Below the pieces are notes generated by a model. The model saw only the letters and a program-made list of their open reading frames with translations, ran no database searches and was not told the origin of the DNA. Made by a program: the position numbers and the translations under genes. Positions 1-6,915 of a DNA stretch of 20,720 nucleotides are shown piece after piece. The first letter of the stretch is position 1, and the number at the start of each line of letters is the position of its first letter. Origin of the DNA: Clostridiales bacterium (GTDB lineage: Bacteria; Bacillota_A; Clostridia; Peptostreptococcales; Anaerovoracaceae); contig SVCR01000002.1 in assembly GCA_015058265.1 (NCBI GenBank), positions 1 to 20,720 on the forward strand. The letters are read 5' to 3'.

Positions 1-1120
1 TGAAAGTCGTGAGCATACATGTAGCTCTTCTTTCTCTCTCATCACGAATTGTACGGCATGCCATGATAGCAGGGATACCGCAGCCTGTTCCGATAACTAC
101 AGGGATAACAGATTTGCCCGAGAGACCTACTCTCTTGAAAATCGGATCCATTACCGCACTGACACGTGCCATATAGCCGCAGTCTTCCAGCAGAGCGATC
201 AGGAAGTACATTACCATTACGAGCGGCAGGAAGCCTACAACCGCTCCGACACCGCCAACGATACCGTCAGCGAGGAGAGCCGACAGGATAGCAGGGCTGT
301 TTTCCAGCTGGCCGGCTACCCATCCCTGGAAGGTCTCGATCCAACCTACAAGCCAATCAGCGATCATCGGTCCGAGCCATGCCTGGGACACCCAGAATAC
401 GAACCACATAACTAAAGCGAAAATAAAGATACCGGCAATCGGATTAGTCAGGACAGTATCGATCTTATCCTGCTTGTTTGTTTCTGCTGAAGCGATCTTT
501 CTCTTTTCAACAGAACCGACGATCTTGTTTACAAAGTCATAGCGCTTGCGGTCTTCTGCATCTACTGCATCTTTATCGTGAAGGTTGATATCTGCCTGCA
601 GATAAGGAGCCTCCTGCAAGGTCCCTGCAAGAGAGATAGCTTTGGCGATCATCTCGGCAAGGCCATTGTTCTTCTCGTCGACTGATACTGTCTTGAATAC
701 AGGACAATTCAGCTTAGCAGAAAGCTTGTCTATATCGATCTCTGTTCCCTCTTTCTCATTGATATCGCTCTTATTAAGAGCAACAACGACAGGGATACCG
801 AGCTCGAGCAGCTGCGTAGTAAAGAACAGTGATCTGCTCAGATTAGTTGCATCCACAATATTAACGATCGCATCCGGATTAGCGGTACGAACGTACTCAC
901 TTGTGATACCTTCTTCAGGTGTAAACGGAGACATCGAATATGCTCCCGGAAGGTCGACGGCAATTACTTCCTGCCCTCCGGAGTATTCCTTCTTCAGCTG
1001 GTACTCTTTACTGCCGACCGTTACACCGCCCCAGTTTCCAACCTTTTCATTCCTGCCTGTAAGGGCATTGTACATAGTTGTCTTGCCGCTGTTAGGGTTA
1101 CCGGCAAAAGCGATTCTCAT
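1..1120 (-). CDS. feoB: Ferrous iron transporter FeoB, C-terminus cut off by window edge
   Basis: FeoB imports Fe(II) through the cytoplasmic membrane and carries a GTPase domain at its N-terminus. About 373 residues are visible. The G1 loop GNPNSGKTT is at residues 7-15, the G3 motif DLPG follows, and the G4 motif reads NKSD. A cytosolic linker leads into membrane segments (PIAGIFIFALVMWFVFWV and a later hydrophobic stretch) with the family gate signatures LEDCGYMARVSAVMD and GCGIPAIMACRTIRDERERR. The ATG at 1118-1120 has a strong GGGAGG site five to six bases upstream. feoA lies upstream with a 68-base gap, so the two are probably one operon under the promoter near 1494-1522. The rest of the membrane domain lies left of position 1. 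Nothing suggests a broken gene. Identification is from recalled family motifs. Confidence 0.96.
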   Translation of the reverse strand, partial: MRIAFAGNPNSGKTTMYNALTGRNEKVGNWGGVTVGSKEYQLKKEYSGGQEVIAVDLPGAYSMSPFTPEEGITSEYVRTANPDAIVNIVDATNLSRSLFFTTQLLELGIPVVVALNKSDINEKEGTEIDIDKLSAKLNCPVFKTVSVDEKNNGLAEMIAKAISLAGTLQEAPYLQADINLHDKDAVDAEDRKRYDFVNKIVGSVEKRKIASAETNKQDKIDTVLTNPIAGIFIFALVMWFVFWVSQAWLGPMIADWLVGWIETFQGWVAGQLENSPAILSALLADGIVGGVGAVVGFLPLVMVMYFLIALLEDCGYMARVSAVMDPIFKRVGLSGKSVIPVVIGTGCGIPAIMACRTIRDERERRATCMLTTF

Positions 1121-1173
1121 ATAAGTTCCTCCCTATTCCATTTCCATAGTTATTAATTGACTGTATTCTGCAG

Positions 1174-1214
1174 AACACAAAATTGCTGTCAGATTATGAT
1201 CGCTTCTGACAGCA
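1174..1214 (-). terminator. Hairpin between feoA and feoB, candidate attenuator
   Basis: Positions 1184-1193 and 1205-1214 form a perfect 10-bp inverted repeat (TGCTGTCAGA / TCTGACAGCA) with an 11-base loop that contains the feoA stop codon. Read on the minus strand, the stem is followed by ATTTTGTGTT, a modest U-rich tract. It may act as a weak terminator, or as a 3' stabiliser of feoA mRNA that sets the FeoA:FeoB ratio. The stem is seen directly; the function is inferred. Confidence 0.55.
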
Positions 1215-1413
1215 GGCGATCCAGGTTGTACCTGCCATCCTTTATCACAGCTATACAGCTGTTCTTCTTCTTGGATATAAGAGTGATAGGCTCACCTGTA
1301 TAACATCCGAGGCGGAAGAGGAATGAGTTCATCTCATCATCATCCGTGTTGATCTCCTTGATGATATAAGTGTTGCCAGGTTCTGCACTCATCAAAGTCT
1401 TCTTTTCGTCCAT
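1189..1413 (-). CDS. feoA: Ferrous iron transport accessory protein FeoA
   Basis: A small cytosolic SH3-like protein that assists FeoB. The sequence shows the FeoA pattern: an N-terminal turn (SAEPGNTYIIKEIN), a central RLGCYTGEPITLISKKKNSCIAVI strand region and an ending DGRYNLDRLLSEAIII, where FeoA proteins usually have a motif of the type R-L-A-x-x-I. I place the start at 1411-1413 (MDEKKTLMS, 74 residues) because AGGAG lies nine bases upstream of it. An in-frame ATG at 1435-1437 would add eight residues (MSKQEIIL) but has no clear ribosome binding site. It is the first gene after the putative iron-regulated promoter and precedes feoB. FeoA is a short, divergent family, so the context with feoB carries much of the weight. 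Confidence 0.88.
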   Translation of the reverse strand: MDEKKTLMSAEPGNTYIIKEINTDDDEMNSFLFRLGCYTGEPITLISKKKNSCIAVIKDGRYNLDRLLSEAIII

Positions 1414-1488
1414 TAATATAATCTCCTGTTTCGACATGTCTTAGGATGTAATGTCGTCCCATGGCCGGTGGTTCGACATCTTTAACAT

Positions 1489-1510
1489 AGTTAGTTATAC
1501 TAAACTAACT
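1489..1510. promoter_or_regulatory. DtxR/IdeR-like palindromic operator over the feo promoter
   Basis: Eight-base arms AGTTAGTT (1489-1496) and AACTAACT (1503-1510) are separated by six bases. The layout resembles the DtxR/IdeR consensus TTAGGTTAGCCTAACCTAA. The site covers the -10 box and part of the spacer of the feo promoter, where a metal-loaded repressor would block transcription. The palindrome is observed; the identity of the regulator is inferred. Confidence 0.6.
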
Positions 1511-1522
1511 CTTTGATGTCAA
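1494..1522 (-). promoter_or_regulatory. Sigma-A type promoter of feoAB
   Basis: On the minus strand a perfect -35 TTGACA (1517-1522) is followed after exactly 17 bases by TATAAC (1494-1499), one base off the -10 consensus. The predicted transcript start is near 1487, giving a leader of about 75 bases to the preferred feoA start. The DtxR-like palindrome overlaps this promoter. Confidence 0.8.
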
Positions 1523-1589
1523 GGCATTTTCAAGTCTTTTCAGAACTGTTCTGCATTCTTACGCATACGTAATGGTAAGAAATAAGAGC

Positions 1590-1623
1590 AAAACAAAAGA
1601 GGCTGATTCATCTCTCAGCCTCT
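1590..1623 (-). terminator. pfkA: Intrinsic terminator of the SPFH-pfkA transcript
   Basis: Positions 1598-1606 (AGAGGCTGA) pair with 1615-1623 (TCAGCCTCT), a 9-bp stem with an 8-base loop. On the minus strand the stem is followed by TTTTGTTTTGCTC. It lies about 47 bases after the pfkA stop and upstream of the feo promoter, so it separates the two transcription units. Confidence 0.85.
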
Positions 1624-1669
1624 GATAATATTGATCCGGTTGAAACTCTCTGCCTGTATCTGCAGTTTG

Positions 1670-2635
1670 CTACATGCTCAGGACGTTTACTGTCTTGTAC
1701 AGATCTTCGTTGAAGCCTCCGTCAAGAGCGAGAGCTTCTTTAAGATCGAACGCTATTACCGCTCCCTGCTGCTCGCCTATGGCTTTGTTGGTGCTGCCGT
1801 TCTTTATCAATTCGACTGCTTTAATTCCGCACTCTGTAGCGAACATTCTGTCCATGAATGACGGGGATCCGCCTCTCTGCAGATATGAAAGTACGACCAG
1901 CTTGACTTCCCTGCCTATCCTTTCGCTGAGCATGCGGGCAAGATCGTGGGACTCTACAGGATAGCCCTCTGCCTTGATGATGATGCTGTGCATCTTTCCG
2001 CTGTTGATACCCTGGATAACCTTACGGGAAATATCATTCAAATTGACATCATTCTCAGGAAGCAGTACTACTTCAGCTCCGCCTGCTATTCCTGAATACA
2101 GAGCTATATCTCCGCAGTGGCGCCCCATTACTTCAATAATAGTAGTCCTGTCATGGGCCGAGCTTGTATCTCTTATCCTTGAGATCGCGTCAAGAACTGT
2201 GTTTACAGCAGTATCGAATCCGATCGTGCGGTCCGTATAAGAGAGGTCGTTGTCTATAGTGCCCGGAATACCCATAATGTTGATACCATAATTCTCGGAC
2301 AGTTTGAGTGCACCGGTCAGAGATCCGTTACCGCCGATGACTACGAGGTCTTCGATCCTGAAGGTCTCCAGATTGCGGGCAGCTCTAGCCATTCCTTCTT
2401 CTGTCATAAAGCGTTCGCTGCGCGCGGTCTTGAGCATCGTTCCCCCGCGATGCAGGATATCCGAGACGCTTCTTCTGTCGAGCTTCTCAAACTCACCTTC
2501 TATCAGGCCTTCATATCCGCGAGAGATCCCGTATACTTCCATATCGCTGTATATACCGTATCTCACCACTGCTCTCACTGCAGCATTCATTCCCGGCGCA
2601 TCTCCGCCGCTTGTCAGAACTCCGATTCTTTTCAT
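1670..2635 (-). CDS. pfkA: ATP-dependent 6-phosphofructokinase
   Basis: Phosphorylates fructose 6-phosphate to fructose 1,6-bisphosphate, the committed step of glycolysis, in the cytosol. The 321-residue length fits bacterial PfkA. Visible motifs: SGGDAPGMNAAVRAVVR (9-25), the nucleotide loop VVIGGNGS (98-105), the catalytic PGTIDND (124-130, with the catalytic base Asp128), MGRHCGD, and YLQRGGSP near the end. Gly104 and Gly125 indicate ATP rather than pyrophosphate as donor. Oddly, residue 103 is Asn where E. coli PfkA has Asp103, a Mg-ATP ligand. The gene starts at ATG 2633-2635 with a weak AGGG-type site and follows the SPFH gene by 32 bases, so they probably share a transcript that ends at the hairpin near 1600. 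Confidence 0.94.
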   Translation of the reverse strand: MKRIGVLTSGGDAPGMNAAVRAVVRYGIYSDMEVYGISRGYEGLIEGEFEKLDRRSVSDILHRGGTMLKTARSERFMTEEGMARAARNLETFRIEDLVVIGGNGSLTGALKLSENYGINIMGIPGTIDNDLSYTDRTIGFDTAVNTVLDAISRIRDTSSAHDRTTIIEVMGRHCGDIALYSGIAGGAEVVLLPENDVNLNDISRKVIQGINSGKMHSIIIKAEGYPVESHDLARMLSERIGREVKLVVLSYLQRGGSPSFMDRMFATECGIKAVELIKNGSTNKAIGEQQGAVIAFDLKEALALDGGFNEDLYKTVNVLSM

Positions 2636-2667
2636 AATACTATTTACCCTATCCCTTCATCTGCTCA

Positions 2668-3711
2668 CTAAATCAAATCCTTGCGGCGGCTCTCGATATC
2701 AGTCCTGATAGCGTCGCCTGTTGCAGCAGCGTGTTTGCCTTCTTTGCTCGTCTCTTCATTGATGCAAGGATCTACTTCTACTACAGGTGCCGGCTTGGCA
2801 CTATTATCTACAGGTGTGGCATCACCGATCCCAAGGGATTCAGACACCACGCCCAAAGTCGATACGACCTTGGTAATATCTGTCGGCATATAGATCTTGG
2901 TCGCTCTTCCGTCTGCTACGTCTCTCAATGCCTCAAGTCCCTTGAGCCTGAGTACGCTCTCATCGATATGAGCTTCTCTGAGCTTCTCAAGTCCGTCAGC
3001 CTGAGCTTCATAAACGAGTCTGATGGATTCAGCTTCACCCTGTGCAAGAGCGATCTTGGCTTCCTTCTCAGCCTCAGCTGCGAGGACCTTAGCCTTCTTG
3101 TCACCCTCTGCTCTTGATACTACAGATTCCTGGTGAGCCTGAGCTTCAAGTACAGTCTGACGTCTCTCACGCTCAGCCCTCATCTGCTTTGTCATTACTT
3201 CTTCGATCTCTCTCGGCGGATCGATATTCTTGAGCTCAACTCTGTTTACCTTGATGCCCCATGGATCAGTCGCCTCATCGAGTATCGCCTCCATCTGCGA
3301 GTTGATGGTCTCACGGCTGGACAGTGTTGTATCAAGCTCCATACCGCCGATGATGCTTCTCAATGTGGTAGCCGACAGGTTCTGGAGACCGGCTATCGGA
3401 TTCTCAACACCGTATGTGTATTTCTGAGGATCAAACACCTTGGAAAATACTACTGAGTCGACTTTGACGGAAACATTATCCTTGGTGATGACCGGCTGAG
3501 GCGGAAAGTCGAATACCTGCTCTTTGAGAGAGATCTTGTTTACGATCTGGTCAAAGAACGGGATCTTGACGTGAAGTCCCGCATACCATACTGAGTGGAA
3601 CTTACCGAGTCTCTCTATAATATATGCATGCTCCTGCGGTACTATCCTGATATTGATGAATATCAGCAGGAGAAGTATCACTATTAGTATTGACATAAAT
3701 ATATAACCCAT
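2668..3711 (-). CDS. SPFH/Band 7 (stomatin/prohibitin-like, QmcA type) membrane protein
   Basis: An inner-membrane scaffold protein of the SPFH superfamily; such proteins form large oligomeric cages or microdomains. I start it at ATG 3709-3711, because AAAGGAGG lies six bases upstream; the longer open frame to 3807 has no such site and starts with unlikely residues. This gives 347 residues: one membrane anchor (about 3-21), the Band 7 domain (about 22-185, with VPQEHAYIIERLGKF and PWGIKVNRVELKNIDPP), then a long Ala/Glu-rich coiled coil (about 175-250) and a low-complexity charged tail. The usual NfeD-type partner is not next to it; pfkA follows instead. An extended -10 and an 18-bp palindrome lie just upstream. 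Its exact role in this organism cannot be told from sequence. Confidence 0.93.
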   Translation of the reverse strand: MGYIFMSILIVILLLLIFINIRIVPQEHAYIIERLGKFHSVWYAGLHVKIPFFDQIVNKISLKEQVFDFPPQPVITKDNVSVKVDSVVFSKVFDPQKYTYGVENPIAGLQNLSATTLRSIIGGMELDTTLSSRETINSQMEAILDEATDPWGIKVNRVELKNIDPPREIEEVMTKQMRAERERRQTVLEAQAHQESVVSRAEGDKKAKVLAAEAEKEAKIALAQGEAESIRLVYEAQADGLEKLREAHIDESVLRLKGLEALRDVADGRATKIYMPTDITKVVSTLGVVSESLGIGDATPVDNSAKPAPVVEVDPCINEETSKEGKHAAATGDAIRTDIESRRKDLI

Positions 3712-3726
3712 TGCAGGCCTCCTTTC

Positions 3727-3744
3727 ATGACCGGTACCGGTCAT
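3727..3744. promoter_or_regulatory. Perfect 18-bp palindrome in the leader of the SPFH gene
   Basis: ATGACCGGTACCGGTCAT is identical to its reverse complement. It lies between the predicted transcript start and the ribosome binding site of the SPFH gene, 15 bases before the start codon. It could be a repressor site or form an RNA hairpin close to the Shine-Dalgarno sequence. No known regulator is recognised. Confidence 0.6.
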
Positions 3745-3762
3745 TCTGAATACGTGTCTCTG

Positions 3763-3771
3763 ATTATAACA
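3763..3771 (-). promoter_or_regulatory. Extended -10 promoter of the SPFH-pfkA operon
   Basis: The minus strand reads TGTTATAAT, a perfect TATAAT (3763-3768) with the TG of an extended -10. No good -35 is present at 17 bases, which extended -10 promoters tolerate. The expected transcript start is near 3756. Confidence 0.65.
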
Positions 3772-3798
3772 TGATTGTGTTATTATATATAAGAAATT

Positions 3799-3833
3799 CG
3801 TGAGCATTCTGCGCTAAAACGTTTTCGCTCACG
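3799..3833. repeat. Nested inverted repeat in the divergent SPFH/ltrA intergenic region
   Basis: Arms CGTGAGC (3799-3805) and GCTCACG (3827-3833) flank a 21-base interior that holds a separate perfect palindrome AAAACGTTTT (3816-3825). It lies in the 241-base region between the divergent SPFH and ltrA genes, upstream of both promoters' likely start points, so it could be a shared operator. The rest of this intergenic region is AT-rich; I could not place a convincing promoter for ltrA. Confidence 0.5.
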
Positions 3834-3952
3834 TAATTATACTCTATTTCAATCAGAATAAATATAGTTATTTAAAATTGATCCGCATTTCGCCGAACTT
3901 CGTATTCAGACGATCGTGCGAATAACGGAATCCATCCGGAGGGAGGCGCAAA

Positions 3953-5095
3953 GTGCCGGATTTTCTTAAATCAGATGAGAAAAAAGTAGAATACGTAGAA
4001 CTCATATACGATCTGATATTCGTATATATGATAGGCCGTAACAATTCGCTGGTCACACATGTGCCGGGAGGTTTTATTGATTACGGACTGTATCTGACAT
4101 ATGTGCTGTGCACTTTGATAACTATCCAGATATGGTATCTGACCACACTCTTTATAAACAGGTACGGCTCCAACCGACCTTCAGAATATATCTGTCTGTT
4201 TATCAACATGTTTCTTCTTTATTATATGGGGGACGGGACGAGTGCCGAGTGGAGCGGTTCCTTCTATAAATATAACTTTGCCTGGCTGCTTATAATATTC
4301 AACCTTCTCATACAGTATATTATCAAATACCGCTCTGCTTCGACTGCAGCGCCTTGGGAGAAAGCAAACATAGCATTCTTCATCCGCCTTCTCTCAACGA
4401 TAGCATTTCTGATTGCAGTCGGCATAGCACTTTACAAACCGCTGGGAATAGCTCTTACCCCAGTCGCCATGGTCGCCGGTATTATCATTACCGCAGCAGG
4501 ACGCAGCAAGCTCGACCTTGTAGCAGTCGACTTTCCTCACCTCTCGGAGAGGATAATGCTGTATGTTGTCTTTACCTTCGGCGAGATGATAGTAGCGATC
4601 GCATCATACTTCAGCGGCCCGGTGACTTTGAACGGGACTTATTATTCTGCAATGATATTCCTGATTGTCGTCGGCCTCTTTATGAGCTACGGCTTTCTGT
4701 ATGATCACCTCATAGACAGGGAAATGCATATCAGCGGCAACTCATATATGCTGATCCATATTTTCATTATTTTCGCCCTCAACAATCTGACGCTGGCGTT
4801 TGAATTCATGCGTGAGGAAGAGGTACCGGTGATCCCCAAAACCGTATTCCTGACGCTCTCATTTGTTATTTACTATTTATTCATCTTCATGCTGGTACCT
4901 TTCACTATAGGATATGACAGAAAGCTTACAAGCTTCCGCTGGTTCGGGATCACTCTCGCCGCTTTCATCGTACTTATGGCGATAACATATAACGCGCCGT
5001 TCCTGTCTATTGCGATATCTGTCGCTCTGACATTCGTCATCTGGTATTTCGAATACTCATACAGGAAACATCTGCACGATGACAGAGGAATTTAG
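3953..5095 (+). CDS. Low temperature requirement A (LtrA) family membrane protein
   Basis: A 380-residue polytopic membrane protein with roughly ten hydrophobic segments. Family hallmarks are the N-terminal KKVEYVELIYDLIFVYMIGR (10-29), which matches the LtrA pattern of Glu-Leu-x-Tyr/Phe-Asp-Leu-x-Phe-Val, and HLSERIMLYVVFTFGEMIVA (196-215), which matches the HLSERxGLxxIIxLGExIxx signature. The family is named after a Listeria mutant with impaired growth at low temperature, but its biochemical function is unknown. The start is GTG at 3953 with GGAGGGAGG at 3938-3946, seven bases before it. It is divergent from the SPFH gene and lies upstream of, but separately promoted from, the amino acid ABC genes. 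Function stays open; the family call is fairly sure. Confidence 0.85.
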   Translation: MPDFLKSDEKKVEYVELIYDLIFVYMIGRNNSLVTHVPGGFIDYGLYLTYVLCTLITIQIWYLTTLFINRYGSNRPSEYICLFINMFLLYYMGDGTSAEWSGSFYKYNFAWLLIIFNLLIQYIIKYRSASTAAPWEKANIAFFIRLLSTIAFLIAVGIALYKPLGIALTPVAMVAGIIITAAGRSKLDLVAVDFPHLSERIMLYVVFTFGEMIVAIASYFSGPVTLNGTYYSAMIFLIVVGLFMSYGFLYDHLIDREMHISGNSYMLIHIFIIFALNNLTLAFEFMREEEVPVIPKTVFLTLSFVIYYLFIFMLVPFTIGYDRKLTSFRWFGITLAAFIVLMAITYNAPFLSIAISVALTFVIWYFEYSYRKHLHDDRGI

Positions 5096-5135
5096 AATGT
5101 ATGCTCAAAAATACCTTGGAAAAGCGCACTTTGCC

Positions 5136-5164
5136 TTGCATAAAAATTCACAATCCGTTATTAT
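5136..5164 (+). promoter_or_regulatory. Promoter of the amino acid ABC transporter operon
   Basis: TTGCAT (5136-5141), a 17-base spacer and TATTAT (5159-5164) make a good sigma-A match. The predicted start near 5171 leaves a leader of about 90 bases before the binding protein gene. It lies just after ltrA, so the ABC operon need not depend on ltrA transcription. Confidence 0.6.
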
Positions 5165-5194
5165 CATGCAGGATGGTACAAACCGCCCTTTTAC

Positions 5195-5227
5195 TCCGGA
5201 AAATGTTCACTCTTCATGCATTCCGGA
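5195..5227 (+). promoter_or_regulatory. Leader hairpin upstream of the binding protein gene
   Basis: TCCGGAA (5195-5201) and TTCCGGA (5221-5227) can pair into a 7-bp stem with a 19-base loop, inside the predicted leader and ending 18 bases before the ribosome binding site. No U-tract follows, so it is not a plain terminator. It could affect stability or translation. I recognise no riboswitch class. Confidence 0.4.
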
Positions 5228-5260
5228 TCATTGCACATTGAATTAAGGAGACAATATAAA

Positions 5261-6052
5261 ATGAAAAAGAAATCATTAATGATCTTACTTGCTTTCACAA
5301 TGGTGTTCGCCCTCGCATTCAGTTCCTGCGGCGGCAGCTCTGACAGCGGCGAAGAAGCAAGCGAAGAATCCGCAACAACACTCAAGGTCGTTACAGAGGC
5401 AACTTTCGCACCATTTGAGTCGACAGACGAAGACGGCAACATCATCGGCTTTGACGTTGATATGATGAACGCTATCGCAGAGAGCCAGGGCCTCAATATC
5501 GAATGGGTCAACATGGAGTTCGACTCACTGATCCCTGCACTTCAGTCCAACCAGGGCGATATCATCTGCGCAGGCATGAACAAGCTCGCAGGCGACCGTG
5601 CTGAGAAGGTAGACTTCGGTGAAACATATTTTGAAAGTGATCTCATGCTCCTCGTCAAGTCAGATTCTGACCTCGCAGGCATCGATGCAGTTACACCTGA
5701 CATGAAGCTCGCAAGCCAGATCGGAACAACAGGCGGAGATATGGTTCAGCAGATGAAGGAAGACGGAAAGATCGCTGACGGCGTAGTGCTCAACGCATGG
5801 ACTGACTGCTATCTGCAGCTCCAGAACGGCGACGTTCAGGGTGTCATCGTTGACAAGCCGGTAGGCAATGCTTACCTCAACTCACACAGCGATATCGCTA
5901 AGTTCGTTGGCGAAAGCTTCGGTGAACACGAAGAGTTCGCATTCGCTGTACAGCAGGGCAACACAGAGCTCCTCGACAAGCTCAATGCAGGCCTTGCAGA
6001 ACTCAAGGAAAACGGAAAGTACGACGAACTCGTAGATAAGTGGTTCTCATAG
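5261..6052 (+). CDS. Polar amino acid ABC transporter substrate-binding lipoprotein
   Basis: The extracytoplasmic receptor of an amino acid importer. The start is ATG 5261-5263 with AAGGAG ten bases upstream; an upstream in-frame ATG at 5216 adds 15 non-signal-like residues and is rejected. The 263-residue product begins with a lipoprotein signal peptide (KKK then a hydrophobic core) ending in a lipobox-like AFSSC with Cys23 as the lipidated residue, followed by a Gly/Ser/Glu linker. The mature part is a typical family 3 solute-binding protein: TFAPFESTDEDGNIIGFDVDMMNAIA (48-73), the GDIICAGMN segment, and an FGETYFES region in place of the usual F-S-x-P-Y-Y. The permease and ATPase follow. 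Cystine, glutamine or another polar amino acid is possible; the substrate cannot be read from the sequence. Confidence 0.93.
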   Translation: MKKKSLMILLAFTMVFALAFSSCGGSSDSGEEASEESATTLKVVTEATFAPFESTDEDGNIIGFDVDMMNAIAESQGLNIEWVNMEFDSLIPALQSNQGDIICAGMNKLAGDRAEKVDFGETYFESDLMLLVKSDSDLAGIDAVTPDMKLASQIGTTGGDMVQQMKEDGKIADGVVLNAWTDCYLQLQNGDVQGVIVDKPVGNAYLNSHSDIAKFVGESFGEHEEFAFAVQQGNTELLDKLNAGLAELKENGKYDELVDKWFS

Positions 6053-6053
6053 T

Positions 6054-6171
6054 CATAAGAAGGGGCCCATCTCTACAGAGTAGTGATGGGAAGATCTCTT
6101 ATGACCATCAAGCATAAGAAGGGGCCCATCTCTACGGAGTAGTGATGGGAAGATCTCTTATGACCATCAAG
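6054..6171 (+). repeat. Two tandem 59-bp hairpin units between binding protein and permease genes
   Basis: Two head-to-tail copies of a 59-bp unit (6054-6112 and 6113-6171) differ at one base (A or G in the loop region). Within each unit CATAAGA pairs with TCTTATG on the outside, CCCATC with GATGGG inside, and CTAC with GTAG at the tip (three- or four-base loop), with a small mismatch and an internal loop between the stems. The two hairpins are separated by ACCATCAAG. They start two bases after the binding protein stop codon. By analogy with repeats after other binding protein genes, they may protect the upstream mRNA end and lower permease expression; that is inference. Confidence 0.9.
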
Positions 6172-6187
6172 CATAAAGCAAGGACCC

Positions 6188-6210
6188 GGCTCTGTCACGA
6201 ATGAAGAGCC
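6188..6210 (+). repeat. Third, unrelated hairpin before the permease gene
   Basis: GGCTCT (6188-6193) and AGAGCC (6205-6210) form a 6-bp stem with an 11-base loop. It follows a partial copy of the start of the 59-bp unit (CATAA at 6172), as if a third unit had degenerated or been replaced. It ends 17 bases before the permease ribosome binding site AAAGGA (6228-6233). Confidence 0.5.
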
Positions 6211-6240
6211 TATCATATACGCAAGTGAAAGGAATAAGGA

Positions 6241-6915
6241 ATGGGAATATATGTTAAAGGATTCCTGATCGCCTGTAAGGGTATTCCTGCTACAGTATGT
6301 GTAAGTCTGATATCAATTGTAATAGGGGCAGCTCTCGGGCTGCTCCTTGCATTATGTTCTCAGACCAAGAGCAAGATACTGCAGGTGATCGCAAAAGTTT
6401 ATGTAGATATCGTCAGAGGAACTCCAATGCTCGCGCAGGCATTGATCATGGCATACGGTGTGCCTTGGCTGGTGCAGTCGTGGGGCATTGACTTCAAATG
6501 GCCTCAGATGGTGATCCCGGCTGTCATCGTCTGCGGATGCAACTCCGCAGCATACATGTCCGAGGTTATCAGATCCGGTATCCAGGCCATCGATAAGGGT
6601 CAGATGGAAGCCGCAAGGTCACTCGGAATGAGCCACGGCATGGCAATGAGACTCATCATTATTCCGCAGGCTGTCCGTATCATCCTGCCGGCATTCTGCA
6701 ATGAGTTCGTTACCCTCATCAAGGAGACATCCGTACTCGGCTACGTAGGAGTAGTTGAGATCCTGCGCCGCGGACAGCTGTGGAACTCCTCGTCGTTCGA
6801 GACATTCCCTGCATATATCGGCGTAGCGCTTGCATATATGGTGCTGACGATCCCTCTGTCCAAGCTCATCAATGGTTATGAGCGCAGGATGGCAAGAAAG
6901 GAGGCCGCTGCATGA
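6241..6915 (+). CDS. Amino acid ABC transporter permease
   Basis: The membrane subunit of the importer, of the HisM/GlnP type. The 224-residue length is usual. Visible features: hydrophobic segment 17-40, the [12 protein letters not shown] motif (55-66), [17 protein letters not shown] (101-117), and the cytoplasmic EAA loop [31 protein letters not shown] (120-150) that docks on the ATPase. The start ATG 6241-6243 has AAAGGA seven bases upstream. Its stop overlaps the ATPase start by four bases (ATGA), so the two are translationally coupled. Only one permease gene is present, so it probably forms a homodimer. It sits behind the tandem hairpins that separate it from the binding protein gene. 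Confidence 0.94.
   Translation: MGIYVKGFLIACKGIPATVCVSLISIVIGAALGLLLALCSQTKSKILQVIAKVYVDIVRGTPMLAQALIMAYGVPWLVQSWGIDFKWPQMVIPAVIVCGCNSAAYMSEVIRSGIQAIDKGQMEAARSLGMSHGMAMRLIIIPQAVRIILPAFCNEFVTLIKETSVLGYVGVVEILRRGQLWNSSSFETFPAYIGVALAYMVLTIPLSKLINGYERRMARKEAAA

Noticed and set aside
3709..3807. N-terminal extension of the SPFH protein (start at 3807)
   Set aside because: The extra 32 residues are not SPFH-like, cross the predicted promoter and palindrome, and a near-perfect ribosome binding site serves the start at 3711.
5171..5260. Known amino acid riboswitch or T-box in the ABC operon leader
   Set aside because: The leader is about 90 bases with one simple stem; no T-box sequence, lysine or glycine aptamer features were recognised.
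6085..6141. Small open frame running through the 59-bp repeats
   Set aside because: About 18 residues, no ribosome binding site, and stops arise from the repeat sequence itself. The strong pairing explains the sequence better.
6054..6171. Tandem guanidine-II (mini-ykkC) riboswitch
   Set aside because: The two hairpins recall this class, and one loop contains ACGG, but the other has ACAG, the stems do not match, and the element is between two genes rather than in a leader of a guanidine gene.
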